Positions 25,420 to 34,527 are shown, counted from the first letter of the stretch. The stretch is 64,000 nt of DNA from JAFCUW01 sp049898325 (GCF_049898325.1 NZ_JAFCXL010000001.1:124001-188000); one strand, 5' to 3'. The notes: generated from the letters alone by a model not told the origin. Translations and numbers: made by a program.

Positions 25420-26730
25420 TTATTTGGGACGCTTGTCGATCACGCGGCGCGCCTTGCCCGTCATGGTGCGCTCGATGCCTTCGGCGGCCAGCAAGGTCAC
25501 CTTGGTGGTCACGCCGACGAAGGTCTTGATCTGGTATTCGAGGTCGCCCTTGAGCATGCCGATCGCCTCGACGGTGAGCGAGCCGTCGCGCAGTTCGCCG
25601 TGCACCTCGAGCTTGTCGAGGTGGCCGTCGCGGCTGACCACCAGCTGGTAGTGGGGCGCCAGCGCGGGCATGCGCAAAATGATCTCTTCGATCTGGGTGG
25701 GGAACACGTTCACGCCGCGGATGATCAGCATGTCGTCCGAGCGCCCGGTGATCTTGCCCATGCGGCGCATCGAACGCGAGGTGGGCGGCAGCAGGCGCGT
25801 CAGGTCGCGCGTGCGGTAGCGGATGATCGGCAGCGCCTCCTTGGTCAGCGAGGTAAATACCAGTTCGCCCTCTTCGCCGTCGGCCAGCACTTCGCCCGTT
25901 TCCGGGTCGATCACTTCGGGATAAAAATGGTCTTCCCAAATCACCGGGCCGTCTTTCGACTCGATGCATTCGCTGGCCACGCCGGGGCCCATCACCTCGG
26001 ACAGGCCGTAGATATCGACCGCGTCGATGCCGGCGCGCACTTCAATTTCGGCGCGCATGGCGTCGGTCCACGGCTCGGCGCCGAAGATACCCACCTTGAG
26101 CGAGGAGTCGGCCGGGTCCATGCCCTGGCGCTGGAACTCTTCGATGATGTTGAGCATGTACGACGGCGTCACCATGATGATATCGGGCTGGAAGTCGCAG
26201 ATCAGCTGCACCTGCTTTTCGGTCTGCCCGCCGGACATGGGAATGACCGTGCAGCCGAGCCGCTCGGCGCCGTAGTGGGCGCCCAGGCCGCCCGTAAACA
26301 GGCCGTAGCCGTAGGCGATGTGGACCATGTCGCCGGCGCGCCCGCCGGCGGCGCGGATCGAACGGGCGACGACGTTGGCCCAGGTGTCGATGTCGTTCTG
26401 GGTGTAGCCCACCACGGTGGCCTTGCCGGTGGTACCGGACGAGGCGTGGATGCGCACCACTTTTTCGCGCGGCACGGCGAACAGGCCGAAGGGGTAATTG
26501 TCGCGCAGGGTCTTCTTGTCCGTGAACGGAAATTTCGCCAGGTCAGACAGCGTTTTCAGGTCGGACGGGTGGACCCCGGCGGCATCAAAAGCCTGGCGGT
26601 AGTGGGGCACATTGTCGTAGGCGTGCTTGAGCGTGGCCTGCATGCGCGACAGTTGCAAGGCTTGCAGCTCGTCGCGGCTGGCGCGCTCGATCGGTTCGAG
26701 CTCGGCTGGCGATGGCGTACGTTGAACCAT
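25420..26730 (-). CDS. paaK: phenylacetate-CoA ligase
   Basis: PaaK activates phenylacetate to phenylacetyl-CoA with ATP. The 436-residue protein has the adenylate-forming motif SSGTTGKATVVGYT, the YGLSEVMGPGV element and a C-terminal domain with GRSDDMLIIRGVNVFPTQIE, all typical. It is the entry enzyme for the operon; the importer encoded downstream could supply its substrate. Confidence 0.97.
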   Translation of the reverse strand: MVQRTPSPAELEPIERASRDELQALQLSRMQATLKHAYDNVPHYRQAFDAAGVHPSDLKTLSDLAKFPFTDKKTLRDNYPFGLFAVPREKVVRIHASSGTTGKATVVGYTQNDIDTWANVVARSIRAAGGRAGDMVHIAYGYGLFTGGLGAHYGAERLGCTVIPMSGGQTEKQVQLICDFQPDIIMVTPSYMLNIIEEFQRQGMDPADSSLKVGIFGAEPWTDAMRAEIEVRAGIDAVDIYGLSEVMGPGVASECIESKDGPVIWEDHFYPEVIDPETGEVLADGEEGELVFTSLTKEALPIIRYRTRDLTRLLPPTSRSMRRMGKITGRSDDMLIIRGVNVFPTQIEEIILRMPALAPHYQLVVSRDGHLDKLEVHGELRDGSLTVEAIGMLKGDLEYQIKTFVGVTTKVTLLAAEGIERTMTGKARRVIDKRPK

Positions 26731-26760
26731 GGTGGTCTCCTATTATGATCAACTGGGTGG

Positions 26761-27216
26761 TCAGAGGGCGGCGACGAGGCCGGCGACCCGGTGCGATTTG
26801 CCACGAAACAGGGCGATGATCTGGCCGTGCTGGTTGCGCACGGTGATGTCGTAGACGCCCGTCTTGCCGGCCACGACCTGTTCGACGCCTTCGGCCTCGA
26901 GCAGGTCGCCCAAACGGCCGGGGGCGACGTAATCGATGCTGCAGCCGGCGCCGACGGTGACGGCATTGTGGGAATTGCAGGCGAACGCGAAGGCGCTGTC
27001 GGCCAGCAGGAAGATGTAGCCGCCGTGGCAGCTCTGGTGGCCGTTGAGCATCTCGGGGCGCACCGTCATCGTCATGCGCGCGTAACCGGGGCCGATGGCC
27101 GCCAGCGCGATGCCCAGGTGGCGGGTGGCGGGATCGCGCTCGTACATGGTCTTGCCGGCCAGTTCAGCGAGCGCCTGGGCGTCGATGCTGGCGCGCTCCT
27201 GCTGTGCCTCATTCAT
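26761..27216 (-). CDS. paaI: hydroxyphenylacetyl-CoA thioesterase
   Basis: The 151-residue hotdog-fold thioesterase has the PaaI signature NGHQSCHGGYIF and LADSAFAFACNS, with the HGG at 64-66 and Asp73. PaaI releases CoA from dead-end hydroxyphenylacetyl-CoA esters. Its ATG lies inside the end of paaH (8-bp overlap), indicating translational coupling. Confidence 0.93.
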   Translation of the reverse strand: MNEAQQERASIDAQALAELAGKTMYERDPATRHLGIALAAIGPGYARMTMTVRPEMLNGHQSCHGGYIFLLADSAFAFACNSHNAVTVGAGCSIDYVAPGRLGDLLEAEGVEQVVAGKTGVYDITVRNQHGQIIALFRGKSHRVAGLVAAL

Positions 27217-28789
27217 GAAAGCGCCCGCCCGTGGTGCTCGCGAGCGCGGCCAGTTTGCGCCGCAGCAGCGGCGACACCCGGTAACGGTCCTCGCCGTAGC
27301 TGGCGGCCAGGTTGGCCAGCACCGTCACCACCTGGCCCACGCCGATGGCGTCGGTCCAGGCCAGCGGGCCACGGGGATAATTGACGCCCTTCTGCATGGC
27401 GACATCGACCGCGCCAGCGCTGCACACGCCCGTGTTGACGGCGTCGGCCGCTTCATTGGCCAGCATGGCGACGGTGCGCATGACGACCATGCCGGGCACG
27501 TCGTCGATGCGCGAGACGGTCAAGCCGGCCGCCTGGAACAGGCCCACCACGGCGTCGTAGGCGCTGTCGCTGCACTGGTCGGCGCGCGCCAGGCACATGC
27601 GGGTGGCGCCGGCGTAGTCGAACGCCAGGTCGAACAGCACCGTGTCGGGGTGGTGATTGGCGGCGGCGCGCTCGGTGGCGCTGCGCCCGTCGGTGAGGAA
27701 CACGGCAGCGCCGTGGCAGTAAAACGCGGGCGCTTCGTGGGCGCCGGCGCCCGGCAAGGGTTTGCGGTGCTCGACGTTGAAGCCGCCCGCGCGCAGGCGC
27801 GCTTCCATGCGGCCCACCACGGGGTGCTCGACGCCCGGCTCGGCGCTGACGCTGACGGTGCTGGGACGCGGCTGCGGCGCTTCGCTGTGCGCGGCCGGCA
27901 CGCCGTCGCCTTCGCCATACCGGTAAAAGCCGCGGCCCGACTTGCGGCCCAAAAAGCCCGCGTTGACCATCTCCTGCTGCAGCACCGAGGGGGTGAAGCG
28001 GGGGTCGCCAAAATACGCCTGGTGGACCGACTGGGTGACGGAAAAATTGACGTCGTGGCCGATCAGGTCCATCAGCTCGAACGGGCCCATGCGAAAGCCG
28101 CCCGTCTCGCGCATGACGGCGTCGAGCGTGGCGGCGTCGGCCGCCTGCTCGGTGAGCAGGCGCAGCGCCTCGGCGTAGAACGGCCGCGCCACCCGGTTGA
28201 CGATGAAGCCGGGCGTCGACTTCGCGTGCACGGGGCTCTTGCCCCAGGCGAGGGCGGTCGCATACACGGTTGCCGCCACAGACGGCGCGGTGGCCAGGCC
28301 GCTGATCACTTCGACCAGCGCCATCAGGGGCACCGGATTAAAAAAGTGCATGCCCACCAGGCGCTCGGGACGGACAAGGCGGGCGCCGATGGCGGTGACG
28401 GAAATCGACGAGGTGTTGGTGGCAAGGATGCAGTGCTCGCCCACCAGCGCTTCGAGCTCGGCAAACAGGGCGCGCTTGACGTCGAGGTTTTCGACGATCG
28501 CTTCGACCACCAGGGCGGCGTCCCTGACCTCGGCCAGGCTGGCGGCCACGCGCATGCGCGCGCCGGCCGCGTCGGCGTCGGCGGCCGTCATGCGGCCCTT
28601 CTCGACCAGGCGCGCGTAGACCTTGACGATATCGGCGATGGCCTTGGCGGCGGCGCCCTCGCGGGTGTCGAACAGCAGTACCTGGTGGCCGGCGCCCGCC
28701 GCCGTTTGCGCAATGCCGGCGCCCATGGCGCCGCTGCCGATGACGGCGACGATGCCGTCAATACCGTGCGCGGAAATAGCCTGGTCCAT
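27209..28789 (-). CDS. paaH: 3-hydroxyadipyl-CoA dehydrogenase
   Basis: The 526-residue NAD-dependent 3-hydroxyacyl-CoA dehydrogenase has the Rossmann GxGxxG at G18-G20-G23 and the HFFNPVPLMALVE motif. It is the long two-part form that carries a second C-terminal domain. The ATG at 28789 is chosen because GGGAG lies seven bases upstream; an in-frame GTG at 28795 is too close to that site. It oxidises 3-hydroxyadipyl-CoA before PaaJ thiolysis. Confidence 0.95.
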   Translation of the reverse strand: MDQAISAHGIDGIVAVIGSGAMGAGIAQTAAGAGHQVLLFDTREGAAAKAIADIVKVYARLVEKGRMTAADADAAGARMRVAASLAEVRDAALVVEAIVENLDVKRALFAELEALVGEHCILATNTSSISVTAIGARLVRPERLVGMHFFNPVPLMALVEVISGLATAPSVAATVYATALAWGKSPVHAKSTPGFIVNRVARPFYAEALRLLTEQAADAATLDAVMRETGGFRMGPFELMDLIGHDVNFSVTQSVHQAYFGDPRFTPSVLQQEMVNAGFLGRKSGRGFYRYGEGDGVPAAHSEAPQPRPSTVSVSAEPGVEHPVVGRMEARLRAGGFNVEHRKPLPGAGAHEAPAFYCHGAAVFLTDGRSATERAAANHHPDTVLFDLAFDYAGATRMCLARADQCSDSAYDAVVGLFQAAGLTVSRIDDVPGMVVMRTVAMLANEAADAVNTGVCSAGAVDVAMQKGVNYPRGPLAWTDAIGVGQVVTVLANLAASYGEDRYRVSPLLRRKLAALASTTGGRFHE

Positions 28790-28791
28790 GT

Positions 28792-29589
28792 TCACTCTCC
28801 CTTGAAGTTGGCGGCGCGCTTGGCCGTGAAGGCGGCCACGCCTTCCTGGTAATCGTGGCTGAAGCCCAGCTCACGCATCATCTCGCCTTCGAGCTTGAGC
28901 TGCTGCGGCAGGGTGTTGGCGTAGCTGGCCTGGAAGGCCTTCTTGGTGAAGGCCAGTCCCTTGGTGGCGGCGCTGGAAAAATGGGTGGCCATCGCCATCG
29001 CTTCGGTCATGAGCTGGTCGTCGTCGACGCACTTCCAGATCAGGCCCCACTGCTCGGCCTTTTCGGCTCCCAGCTTTTCGCCCAGCATGGCCAGCCCGGT
29101 GGCGCGGGCCATGCCGATCAGGCGCGGCAGGTGGTAGGTGCCGCCCGTATCGGGAATCAGGCCCAGTTTGCAGAACGATTCGATGAAGCTGGCCGAGCGG
29201 GCGGCGATGACGATGTCGCAGGCCAGCGCCAGGTTGGCGCCGGCGCCGGCGGCGACGCCGTTGACGGCGCAGATGACGGGCAGCGGCAGCGCGCGCAGGG
29301 ACAGCACCAGCGGCGCGTAGTACTGCTCGACGGAGTCGCCCAGGTCGGTGCGCGTGCCCTCTTCGCCGGGGGCGACGGCGCGGTCGCCCAGGTCCTGGCC
29401 GGCGCAAAAGCCGCGCCCGGCGCCCGTCAGCACCAGCACGCGGGCGCTGGGATCGGTGGCGGTGAGCGCCAGCGCGTGGCGCACTTCCAGGTGCATGGCC
29501 TGGGTGAAGCTATTGAGCTTGTCCGGGCGATTCAGGGTCAGCACGGCGATGCCGTTGGTGATCTCGAATTCGATATTCTGATAGCGCAT
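28792..29589 (-). CDS. paaG: 1,2-epoxyphenylacetyl-CoA isomerase
   Basis: The 265-residue crotonase-fold protein matches PaaG rather than PaaF: GAGRGFCAGQDLGDR, ICAVNGVAAGAGANLAL and KLGLIPDTGGTYHLP are the diagnostic blocks. PaaG converts the ring epoxide to oxepin-CoA and can act as a delta3-delta2 isomerase. It is the only crotonase in the operon. It ends two bases before paaH. Confidence 0.94.
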   Translation of the reverse strand: MRYQNIEFEITNGIAVLTLNRPDKLNSFTQAMHLEVRHALALTATDPSARVLVLTGAGRGFCAGQDLGDRAVAPGEEGTRTDLGDSVEQYYAPLVLSLRALPLPVICAVNGVAAGAGANLALACDIVIAARSASFIESFCKLGLIPDTGGTYHLPRLIGMARATGLAMLGEKLGAEKAEQWGLIWKCVDDDQLMTEAMAMATHFSSAATKGLAFTKKAFQASYANTLPQQLKLEGEMMRELGFSHDYQEGVAAFTAKRAANFKGE

Positions 29590-29612
29590 GCGGTCTCCGT
29601 CGGTGGTTTTTT

Positions 29613-30689
29613 TTATTCGGCCTGGTCGAAATCGACCACGACCTTGTCGGTGATGGGAAAGCTCTGGCACGACAGCACGAAGCCGCGCGCCACTTCGTAG
29701 TCTTCGAGGGCGTAGTTGACGTCCATGTCGACCTTGCCCTCGACCAGCTTGCAGCGGCAGGTCGAGCATACGCCGCCCTTGCAAGAGTAGCGCATGTCGA
29801 TGCCGGCGCGCAGGCCGGCGTCGAGAATCGACTCCTTGTCCTTGTCCATGGTGAAGCTGGTGTGATTGCCGTCGAGGATCACGGTGACCTCGGTCTCGTG
29901 CGGTACGTCCAGCGCCAGCGCGCGCGGCTTTCGCTCGTGCTTGGGAATGCTGGCGGCGAACAGCTCGACCTTGATATGCTGCTTGGGCATGCCCGCTTCC
30001 TGCAGGGCCGCCGAGACGCCATGCATCATGTCTTCGGGGCCGCAAATGAAGGCCACGTCGATGTCTTCGACGCGCACCCAGTGGCGCAGCAGCGCCTCGG
30101 TCTTTTCCTTGGTGATGCGGCCGTTGAACAGGTCGATGTCCTGCTGCTCGCGGCTCATCACGTAGGCCAGGCGCAGGCGTTCCATGAAGCGGTCTTTCAG
30201 GTCCGTCAGCTCCTGCTTGAAGATGACGGTCGAGGAGGCGCGGTTACCGTAGAACAGGGTGAAGTGCGAGTCCGGCTCCGTCAGCAGGGTGGTCTTGATG
30301 ATCGACAGGATCGGCGTGATGCCGCTGCCGGCGGCGAAGGCGACGTAATGGCGCGCCTGGCCGGCCGCCAGCGGCACATTGAAGTGGCCCATCGGCGGCA
30401 TCACCTCGATCACGGTGCCCGCCTTGAGGGTGTCGTTGGCCCAGGTGGAAAAGGCGCCGCCCGGGGTGCGCTTGATGGCCACGCGCAGTTGCGGGTCCTG
30501 CACGGCCGAACAGATCGAGTACGAGCGGCGCACGTCCTCGCCGTCGATCAGCGCGCGCAGCGTCAGGTGCTGGCCCTGCTGCCAGGCGAAGCCGGCTTTC
30601 AGTTCGGCCGGCACGTCGAAGGTGACGGCGATGGTGTCGCGCGTTTCGTTGCGCACGGCGGACACGGTCAGGGGATAGAATTTGCTCAT
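29613..30689 (-). CDS. paaE: phenylacetyl-CoA epoxidase, reductase subunit
   Basis: This 358-residue flavoprotein carries electrons from NADPH to the PaaAC oxygenase. The N-terminal FAD domain has RRSYSICSA, the NAD(P) domain has AAGSGITPILSI, and the C-terminal plant-type 2Fe-2S ferredoxin domain has Cys303, Cys308, Cys311 and Cys341. All cluster ligands are present. Confidence 0.96.
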   Translation of the reverse strand: MSKFYPLTVSAVRNETRDTIAVTFDVPAELKAGFAWQQGQHLTLRALIDGEDVRRSYSICSAVQDPQLRVAIKRTPGGAFSTWANDTLKAGTVIEVMPPMGHFNVPLAAGQARHYVAFAAGSGITPILSIIKTTLLTEPDSHFTLFYGNRASSTVIFKQELTDLKDRFMERLRLAYVMSREQQDIDLFNGRITKEKTEALLRHWVRVEDIDVAFICGPEDMMHGVSAALQEAGMPKQHIKVELFAASIPKHERKPRALALDVPHETEVTVILDGNHTSFTMDKDKESILDAGLRAGIDMRYSCKGGVCSTCRCKLVEGKVDMDVNYALEDYEVARGFVLSCQSFPITDKVVVDFDQAE

Positions 30690-30701
30690 GGGATCAGGGC
30701 C

Positions 30702-31220
30702 TTAATGGCACTTGAAGTAATCGAAAGGCTCGAGACAGTCGAGGCATTTGTACAAGGCCTTGCAGGGGGTCGAGCCGAACTGGCTGGTCAGCGCCGTGCG
30801 GGTCGAACCGCAGTTGGGGCAGGCCACCGTCGGCGCCGTCACGGCGCCCCGCTTGACGCCCCCTTTGAGCCCGCTGATGTCGATCACCTGCTGGGCCGGC
30901 GGGGCGATGCCGTAGCCCTTGAGCTTGGCGCGGCCCGCTTCGCTCATCCAGTCAGTGGTCCAGGCGGGCGCCAGCTGGCTCACCAGCCGCACGCGCGCGA
31001 TGCCGTGCGCGCGCAAGGCGTCGCCAACGGCATCGGCGATCACCTGCATGGCCGGGCAGCCGGAATAGGTGGGCGTGATGGTGACGACGCACTCGTCGTC
31101 CTGCCACACGACGTCGCGCACGATGCCCAGGTCGACGATCGAGATCACGGGGATCTCCGGGTCGCTCACCTGGCCGAGCCAGTCCCAGACCTGGGCGGTC
31201 GACACTGACAGGCTGGCCAT
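30702..31220 (-). CDS. paaD: phenylacetate epoxidase maturation protein PaaD (MIP18 family)
   Basis: The 172-residue protein has an N-terminal MIP18/DUF59 domain (DPEIPVISIVDLGIVRDV and SGCPAMQ) and a C-terminal zinc-ribbon-like part with CPNC and CLDC pairs. It is thought to help assemble the metal or Fe-S centres of the epoxidase. The ATG shares one base with the paaC stop (TAATG). An in-frame GTG at 31226 is an alternative start. Confidence 0.94.
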   Translation of the reverse strand: MASLSVSTAQVWDWLGQVSDPEIPVISIVDLGIVRDVVWQDDECVVTITPTYSGCPAMQVIADAVGDALRAHGIARVRLVSQLAPAWTTDWMSEAGRAKLKGYGIAPPAQQVIDISGLKGGVKRGAVTAPTVACPNCGSTRTALTSQFGSTPCKALYKCLDCLEPFDYFKCH

Positions 31221-31990
31221 TACCACTGGGCGCCGGGATAGGCGCGCTGCAGGAACTGCATTTCGGCCAGGATGAAGCCCAGGTGCTCGCTGTGCACGCC
31301 GCGCTTGCCACCGCTGTGCATCCAGGCGTCGGCGGACGGCATGGTCAAGGTCGCCTCGGCGAAAATTTCGCCCACGTGCTCGAGAAACTCGGCGCGCAGG
31401 GGCGCGGCGGCAGGGGCCACGCCCTGCTCGACCATGGCCGCGTCGACGGCGTCATAGTTGAACAGCTCGCCCCAGTACGGCCACAGGGCGTTGACCGCCG
31501 CCTGGGTGCGGGCGTGGCTGTCGGCGGTGCCGTCGCCCAGGCGCACGATCAGGTCGCCGCTGCGGCGCAGGTGGTAGGTCACTTCCTTGATCGACTTGGC
31601 GGCGATTTCCACCACGCGCGGATCGCTCGACTGCAACTGCGCCTGCATGTAGAAATAGTGCCAGGTGTCGAACAGGAACTGGCGCACCATGGTGTCGGCG
31701 TAGTTGCCGTTCGGTTGTTCGACCAGCAGGGTGCAGCGCAATTGCCCGGCGTCGCGCAGGAAGGCCAGGTCGTCTTCGCTGCGCCCCTTGCCTTCGAGTT
31801 CGGCGGCGTAGCCGTACCACATGCGGGTCTGGCCCAGCAGGTCGAGGGCGACGTTGGTGAGCGCCATGTCCTCTTCGAGGGCGGGGCCCTTGCCGCACAG
31901 CTTGGACAGCTGCTGCGACAGGATCAGGGCGTTGTCGCCCTGGCGCAGCAGGTAGTCGAGCTTTTGCTCATCGAGTTTGTGCTCACTCAT
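31220..31990 (-). CDS. paaC: phenylacetyl-CoA epoxidase, structural subunit PaaC
   Basis: The 256-residue ferritin-like protein is the structural partner of catalytic PaaA. Typical blocks are LRQGDNALILSQQLSKLCG, ALTNVALDLLGQ and FLFDTWHYFYMQAQL. The ATG at 31990 begins MSEHKLDEQ; an in-frame GTG lies 12 bp upstream, overlapping the paaB stop. Confidence 0.95.
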   Translation of the reverse strand: MSEHKLDEQKLDYLLRQGDNALILSQQLSKLCGKGPALEEDMALTNVALDLLGQTRMWYGYAAELEGKGRSEDDLAFLRDAGQLRCTLLVEQPNGNYADTMVRQFLFDTWHYFYMQAQLQSSDPRVVEIAAKSIKEVTYHLRRSGDLIVRLGDGTADSHARTQAAVNALWPYWGELFNYDAVDAAMVEQGVAPAAAPLRAEFLEHVGEIFAEATLTMPSADAWMHSGGKRGVHSEHLGFILAEMQFLQRAYPGAQW

Positions 31991-31998
31991 GGCCGCGC

Positions 31999-32283
31999 TC
32001 ACAGGTTTTTGACTTCTTCCGGCATCGGGAAGAAGGTGGGGTGACGGTAGACCTTGGAATTGGCCGGCTCGAACAGCGCGCCCTTGTCGTCGGGGCTGCT
32101 GGCGACGATGTCGATGGCGCGTACCACCCAGATCGACACGCCTTCGTTGCGGCGCGTGTAGACGTCGCGGGCGTTATTGACGGCCATTTCGGCGTCGGGC
32201 GCGTGCAGGCTGCCCACGTGCTTGTGGGCCAGGCCATGCTGGCTGCGGATAAACACTTCCCACAGGGGCCATTCTTTGCTCAT
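31999..32283 (-). CDS. paaB: phenylacetyl-CoA epoxidase subunit PaaB
   Basis: The 94-residue protein matches PaaB, which bridges the PaaAC dimers: MSKEWPLWEVFIRSQHGL, then HVGSLHAPDAEMA and ARDVYTRRNEG. The start is given by conserved family sequence; the frame is open upstream without similarity. Confidence 0.96.
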   Translation of the reverse strand: MSKEWPLWEVFIRSQHGLAHKHVGSLHAPDAEMAVNNARDVYTRRNEGVSIWVVRAIDIVASSPDDKGALFEPANSKVYRHPTFFPMPEEVKNL

Positions 32284-32312
32284 GTCGATGCTCCGGTCTG
32301 TATTGATTGGGG

Positions 32313-33299
32313 TCAGGCGGCCGCGCGGGCAGCCTTCTTGTCGGCGTGCGCCACCAGCGCATCGCGGAACCAGGCGCCCTCTTCCCACGCGGTGACGCGG
32401 GTTTGCAGGCGCTCGCGGTTGCACGGGCCGTTGCCCTTCAAGACGTTATAAAACTCGTCCCAGTCGATGGCGCCGAATTCGTAGTGGCCCGTCTCCTCGT
32501 TGAACTTGAGGTCGGGATCGGGCACCGTCAGGCCGAGAAATTCGGCCTGCGGCACGGTCTGGTCGACCATGCGCTGGCGCAGTTCGTCGTTGGAGAACAG
32601 CTTGATGCGCCACTGCGCCGACTGCGCGCTGTTGACCGATTCGGCGTCCGACGGGCCGAACATCATCAGGGACGGCCACCACCAGCGATTGAGGGCGTCC
32701 TGCGCCATCGCCTTCTGTTCCGGCGTGCCGTTGGCCAGGCTGAGCATGATGTCGTAGCCCTGGCGCGCGTGGAACGATTCTTCCTTGCACACGCGGATCA
32801 TGGCGCGCGCATACGGGCCGTACGAGCAGCGGCACAGGGGGATCTGGTTGATGATGGCCGAGCCGTCGACCAGCCAGCCGATGGCGCCCATGTCGGCCCA
32901 CGACAGGGTGGGATAGTTAAAAATGCTCGAATACTTGGCCTTGCCCGCATGCAGGGCGGCGAGCAACTCGTCGCGCGAGACGCCCAGCGTTTCGGCGGCG
33001 CTGTAGAGGTACAGGCCGTGGCCCGCTTCGTCCTGGATCTTGGCCAGCAGGATCGACTTGCGTTTCAGGGTGGGCGCGCGGGTGACCCAGTTGCCCTCAG
33101 GCAGCTGGCCGACGATTTCCGAGTGGGCGTGCTGGGAAATCTGGCGGATCAGGGTCTTGCGGTAAGCGTCGGGCATCCAGTCCTTGGCCTCGATCTTGAT
33201 GCCGTCGTCGATGCGCTGCTGGAACGCGCGGTCCTGCTCGCCCATCTCGGCGATCGACTGAACAGTTTTGAGGCCGGTTTCAACCAGTTGTGCGTACAT
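32313..33299 (-). CDS. paaA: phenylacetyl-CoA epoxidase, catalytic subunit PaaA
   Basis: PaaA is the di-iron oxygenase subunit that epoxidises phenylacetyl-CoA. The 328-residue protein has the metal-binding helices with AKIQDEAGHGLYLY and CKEESFHARQGYD. It is the first gene of a 17-gene minus-strand unit. An AAGGGG ribosome binding site lies seven bases before the ATG. Confidence 0.97.
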   Translation of the reverse strand: MYAQLVETGLKTVQSIAEMGEQDRAFQQRIDDGIKIEAKDWMPDAYRKTLIRQISQHAHSEIVGQLPEGNWVTRAPTLKRKSILLAKIQDEAGHGLYLYSAAETLGVSRDELLAALHAGKAKYSSIFNYPTLSWADMGAIGWLVDGSAIINQIPLCRCSYGPYARAMIRVCKEESFHARQGYDIMLSLANGTPEQKAMAQDALNRWWWPSLMMFGPSDAESVNSAQSAQWRIKLFSNDELRQRMVDQTVPQAEFLGLTVPDPDLKFNEETGHYEFGAIDWDEFYNVLKGNGPCNRERLQTRVTAWEEGAWFRDALVAHADKKAARAAA

Positions 33300-33499
33300 G
33301 GGGTTCCCCTTGCATGGAAGTGTGGAAGATCATACGATACAAAAAACGATAAGTACACAGAAAATCTGAATCGAATTAACAAACTGTATCCTATTGGAAC
33401 GGACTGGGGCCGGCGCCGCGGGAAAATTAATGCTGCGCCCTTCGTCCACTAAAGTAAACTGCGCGCTGGGGGTGCGCTCACCCCGCCTTTTACGGACCC
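33300..33499. promoter_or_regulatory. paaA-paaX divergent control region
   Basis: This 200-bp gap separates the paa operon from its probable repressor gene and is AT-rich in its first half. On the minus strand TATGAT (33329-33334) is a reasonable -10 for paaA; its 17-bp upstream spacer contains two TATCG repeats 12 bp apart (ACGATA at 33334-33339 and 33346-33351 on the plus strand). Repeats over a promoter suit a repressor site, but I cannot match them to a known PaaX operator. Confidence 0.45.
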
Positions 33500-34429
33500 A
33501 TGGATATGAAACAACTGACCAGCACCGAATGGATCGCCCACTTCCTCGCCAGCGATCCGCCCCGCTCGAAGTCGCTGGTGGTGACGATCTTCGGCGACAC
33601 CGTCGCCCCGCACGGCGGCACGGTGTGGCTGGGCAGCCTGATCGAGCTGGCGGCGCCGTTCGGCGTCAACGACCGCCTGCTGCGCACCAGCGTGTTCCGG
33701 CTGGCCCAGGAAGGCTGGCTGGTGGCCAACCGCGACCGCCGCCGCAGCTCCTACTCGATCCTGGCGCAGGCCCTGCCCCGTTTCGAGCGGGCCAACCGGC
33801 GCATCTACGCCCCGCTGGAGATCAACTGGGACGGCAACTGGACGCTGGTGATGGCCGCCGGCGCCGCCGTCGACGCCCCGGTGCGGGCGGCGCTGCGCAA
33901 GGAGCTGCTGTGGGAAGGCTACGCCCAGTTCTCGCCCGGCGTGTTCGGCCACCCGGCCGCCGACAGCGCGGTGCTGGCCGAACTGCTGGCGCGCACGGGC
34001 GCACGCCAGCAGGTATTCGCCTGCAGCGCGGCGGCCTTGCCGGAGGTGGGCGCGCGGGCGCTGCCGGAACTGGTGGCCGAGGGTTGGGACCTGTCCGACG
34101 TGAGCGCGGCCTACGAGCAGTTCATCGCCCAGTTCTCGCCCCTGCTGGCCTTGCAGGGCGACGCCGTGCTCGAGCCGCAGCAGGCTTTCGTCATCCGTAC
34201 CCTGCTCATTCACGCCTACCGCCGGGTGCAGCTGCACGACCCGATGCTGCCGGTGGAACTGCTGCCCGAGCCGTGGCCGGGCGCGCGCGCCTATGAGCTG
34301 GCGCGCACCCTGTACCGCAGCGTGCAGGCGGCGTCCGAACAGCACGTGATGGCGGTGATGCGGCGCGAGGACGCCCTGGCGCCCGATGCGGACGCGGCGT
34401 TTTATCAGCGTTTCGGCGGCCTCGAATAG
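33500..34429 (+). CDS. paaX: phenylacetic acid degradation repressor PaaX
   Basis: The 309-residue protein matches PaaX: an N-terminal winged-helix domain with SLVVTIFGDTVAPHGG and VFRLAQEGWL, the central region and the C-terminal PaaX domain with ELLPEPWPGARAYEL. PaaX represses paa genes and is released by phenylacetyl-CoA. It is transcribed away from paaA, a common arrangement for a repressor and target. A second in-frame ATG lies two codons downstream. Confidence 0.93.
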   Translation: MDMKQLTSTEWIAHFLASDPPRSKSLVVTIFGDTVAPHGGTVWLGSLIELAAPFGVNDRLLRTSVFRLAQEGWLVANRDRRRSSYSILAQALPRFERANRRIYAPLEINWDGNWTLVMAAGAAVDAPVRAALRKELLWEGYAQFSPGVFGHPAADSAVLAELLARTGARQQVFACSAAALPEVGARALPELVAEGWDLSDVSAAYEQFIAQFSPLLALQGDAVLEPQQAFVIRTLLIHAYRRVQLHDPMLPVELLPEPWPGARAYELARTLYRSVQAASEQHVMAVMRREDALAPDADAAFYQRFGGLE

Positions 34430-34475
34430 GCAAGCGCCCGGCGCCGTCGCACAGCAATTCACGCGCAGCCGCGCC

Positions 34476-34494
34476 GCTGCGATATCATCGCAGC
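34476..34494. repeat. perfect inverted repeat upstream of the M14 peptidase gene
   Basis: GCTGCGAT and ATCGCAGC flank a 3-bp ATC spacer, 33 bp before the gene start at 34528. There is no T tract, so it looks more like an operator or mRNA hairpin than a terminator. Confidence 0.7.
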
Positions 34495-34527
34495 TTCGCT
34501 TACACGCCCCTTCCACGAGGACTTACC

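Noticed and set aside
24200..25969. A 589-codon frame joining paaJ to the region upstream
   Set aside because: The first part overlaps paaK in another frame; the thiolase begins at the conserved MNEAYIVDAIRTP.
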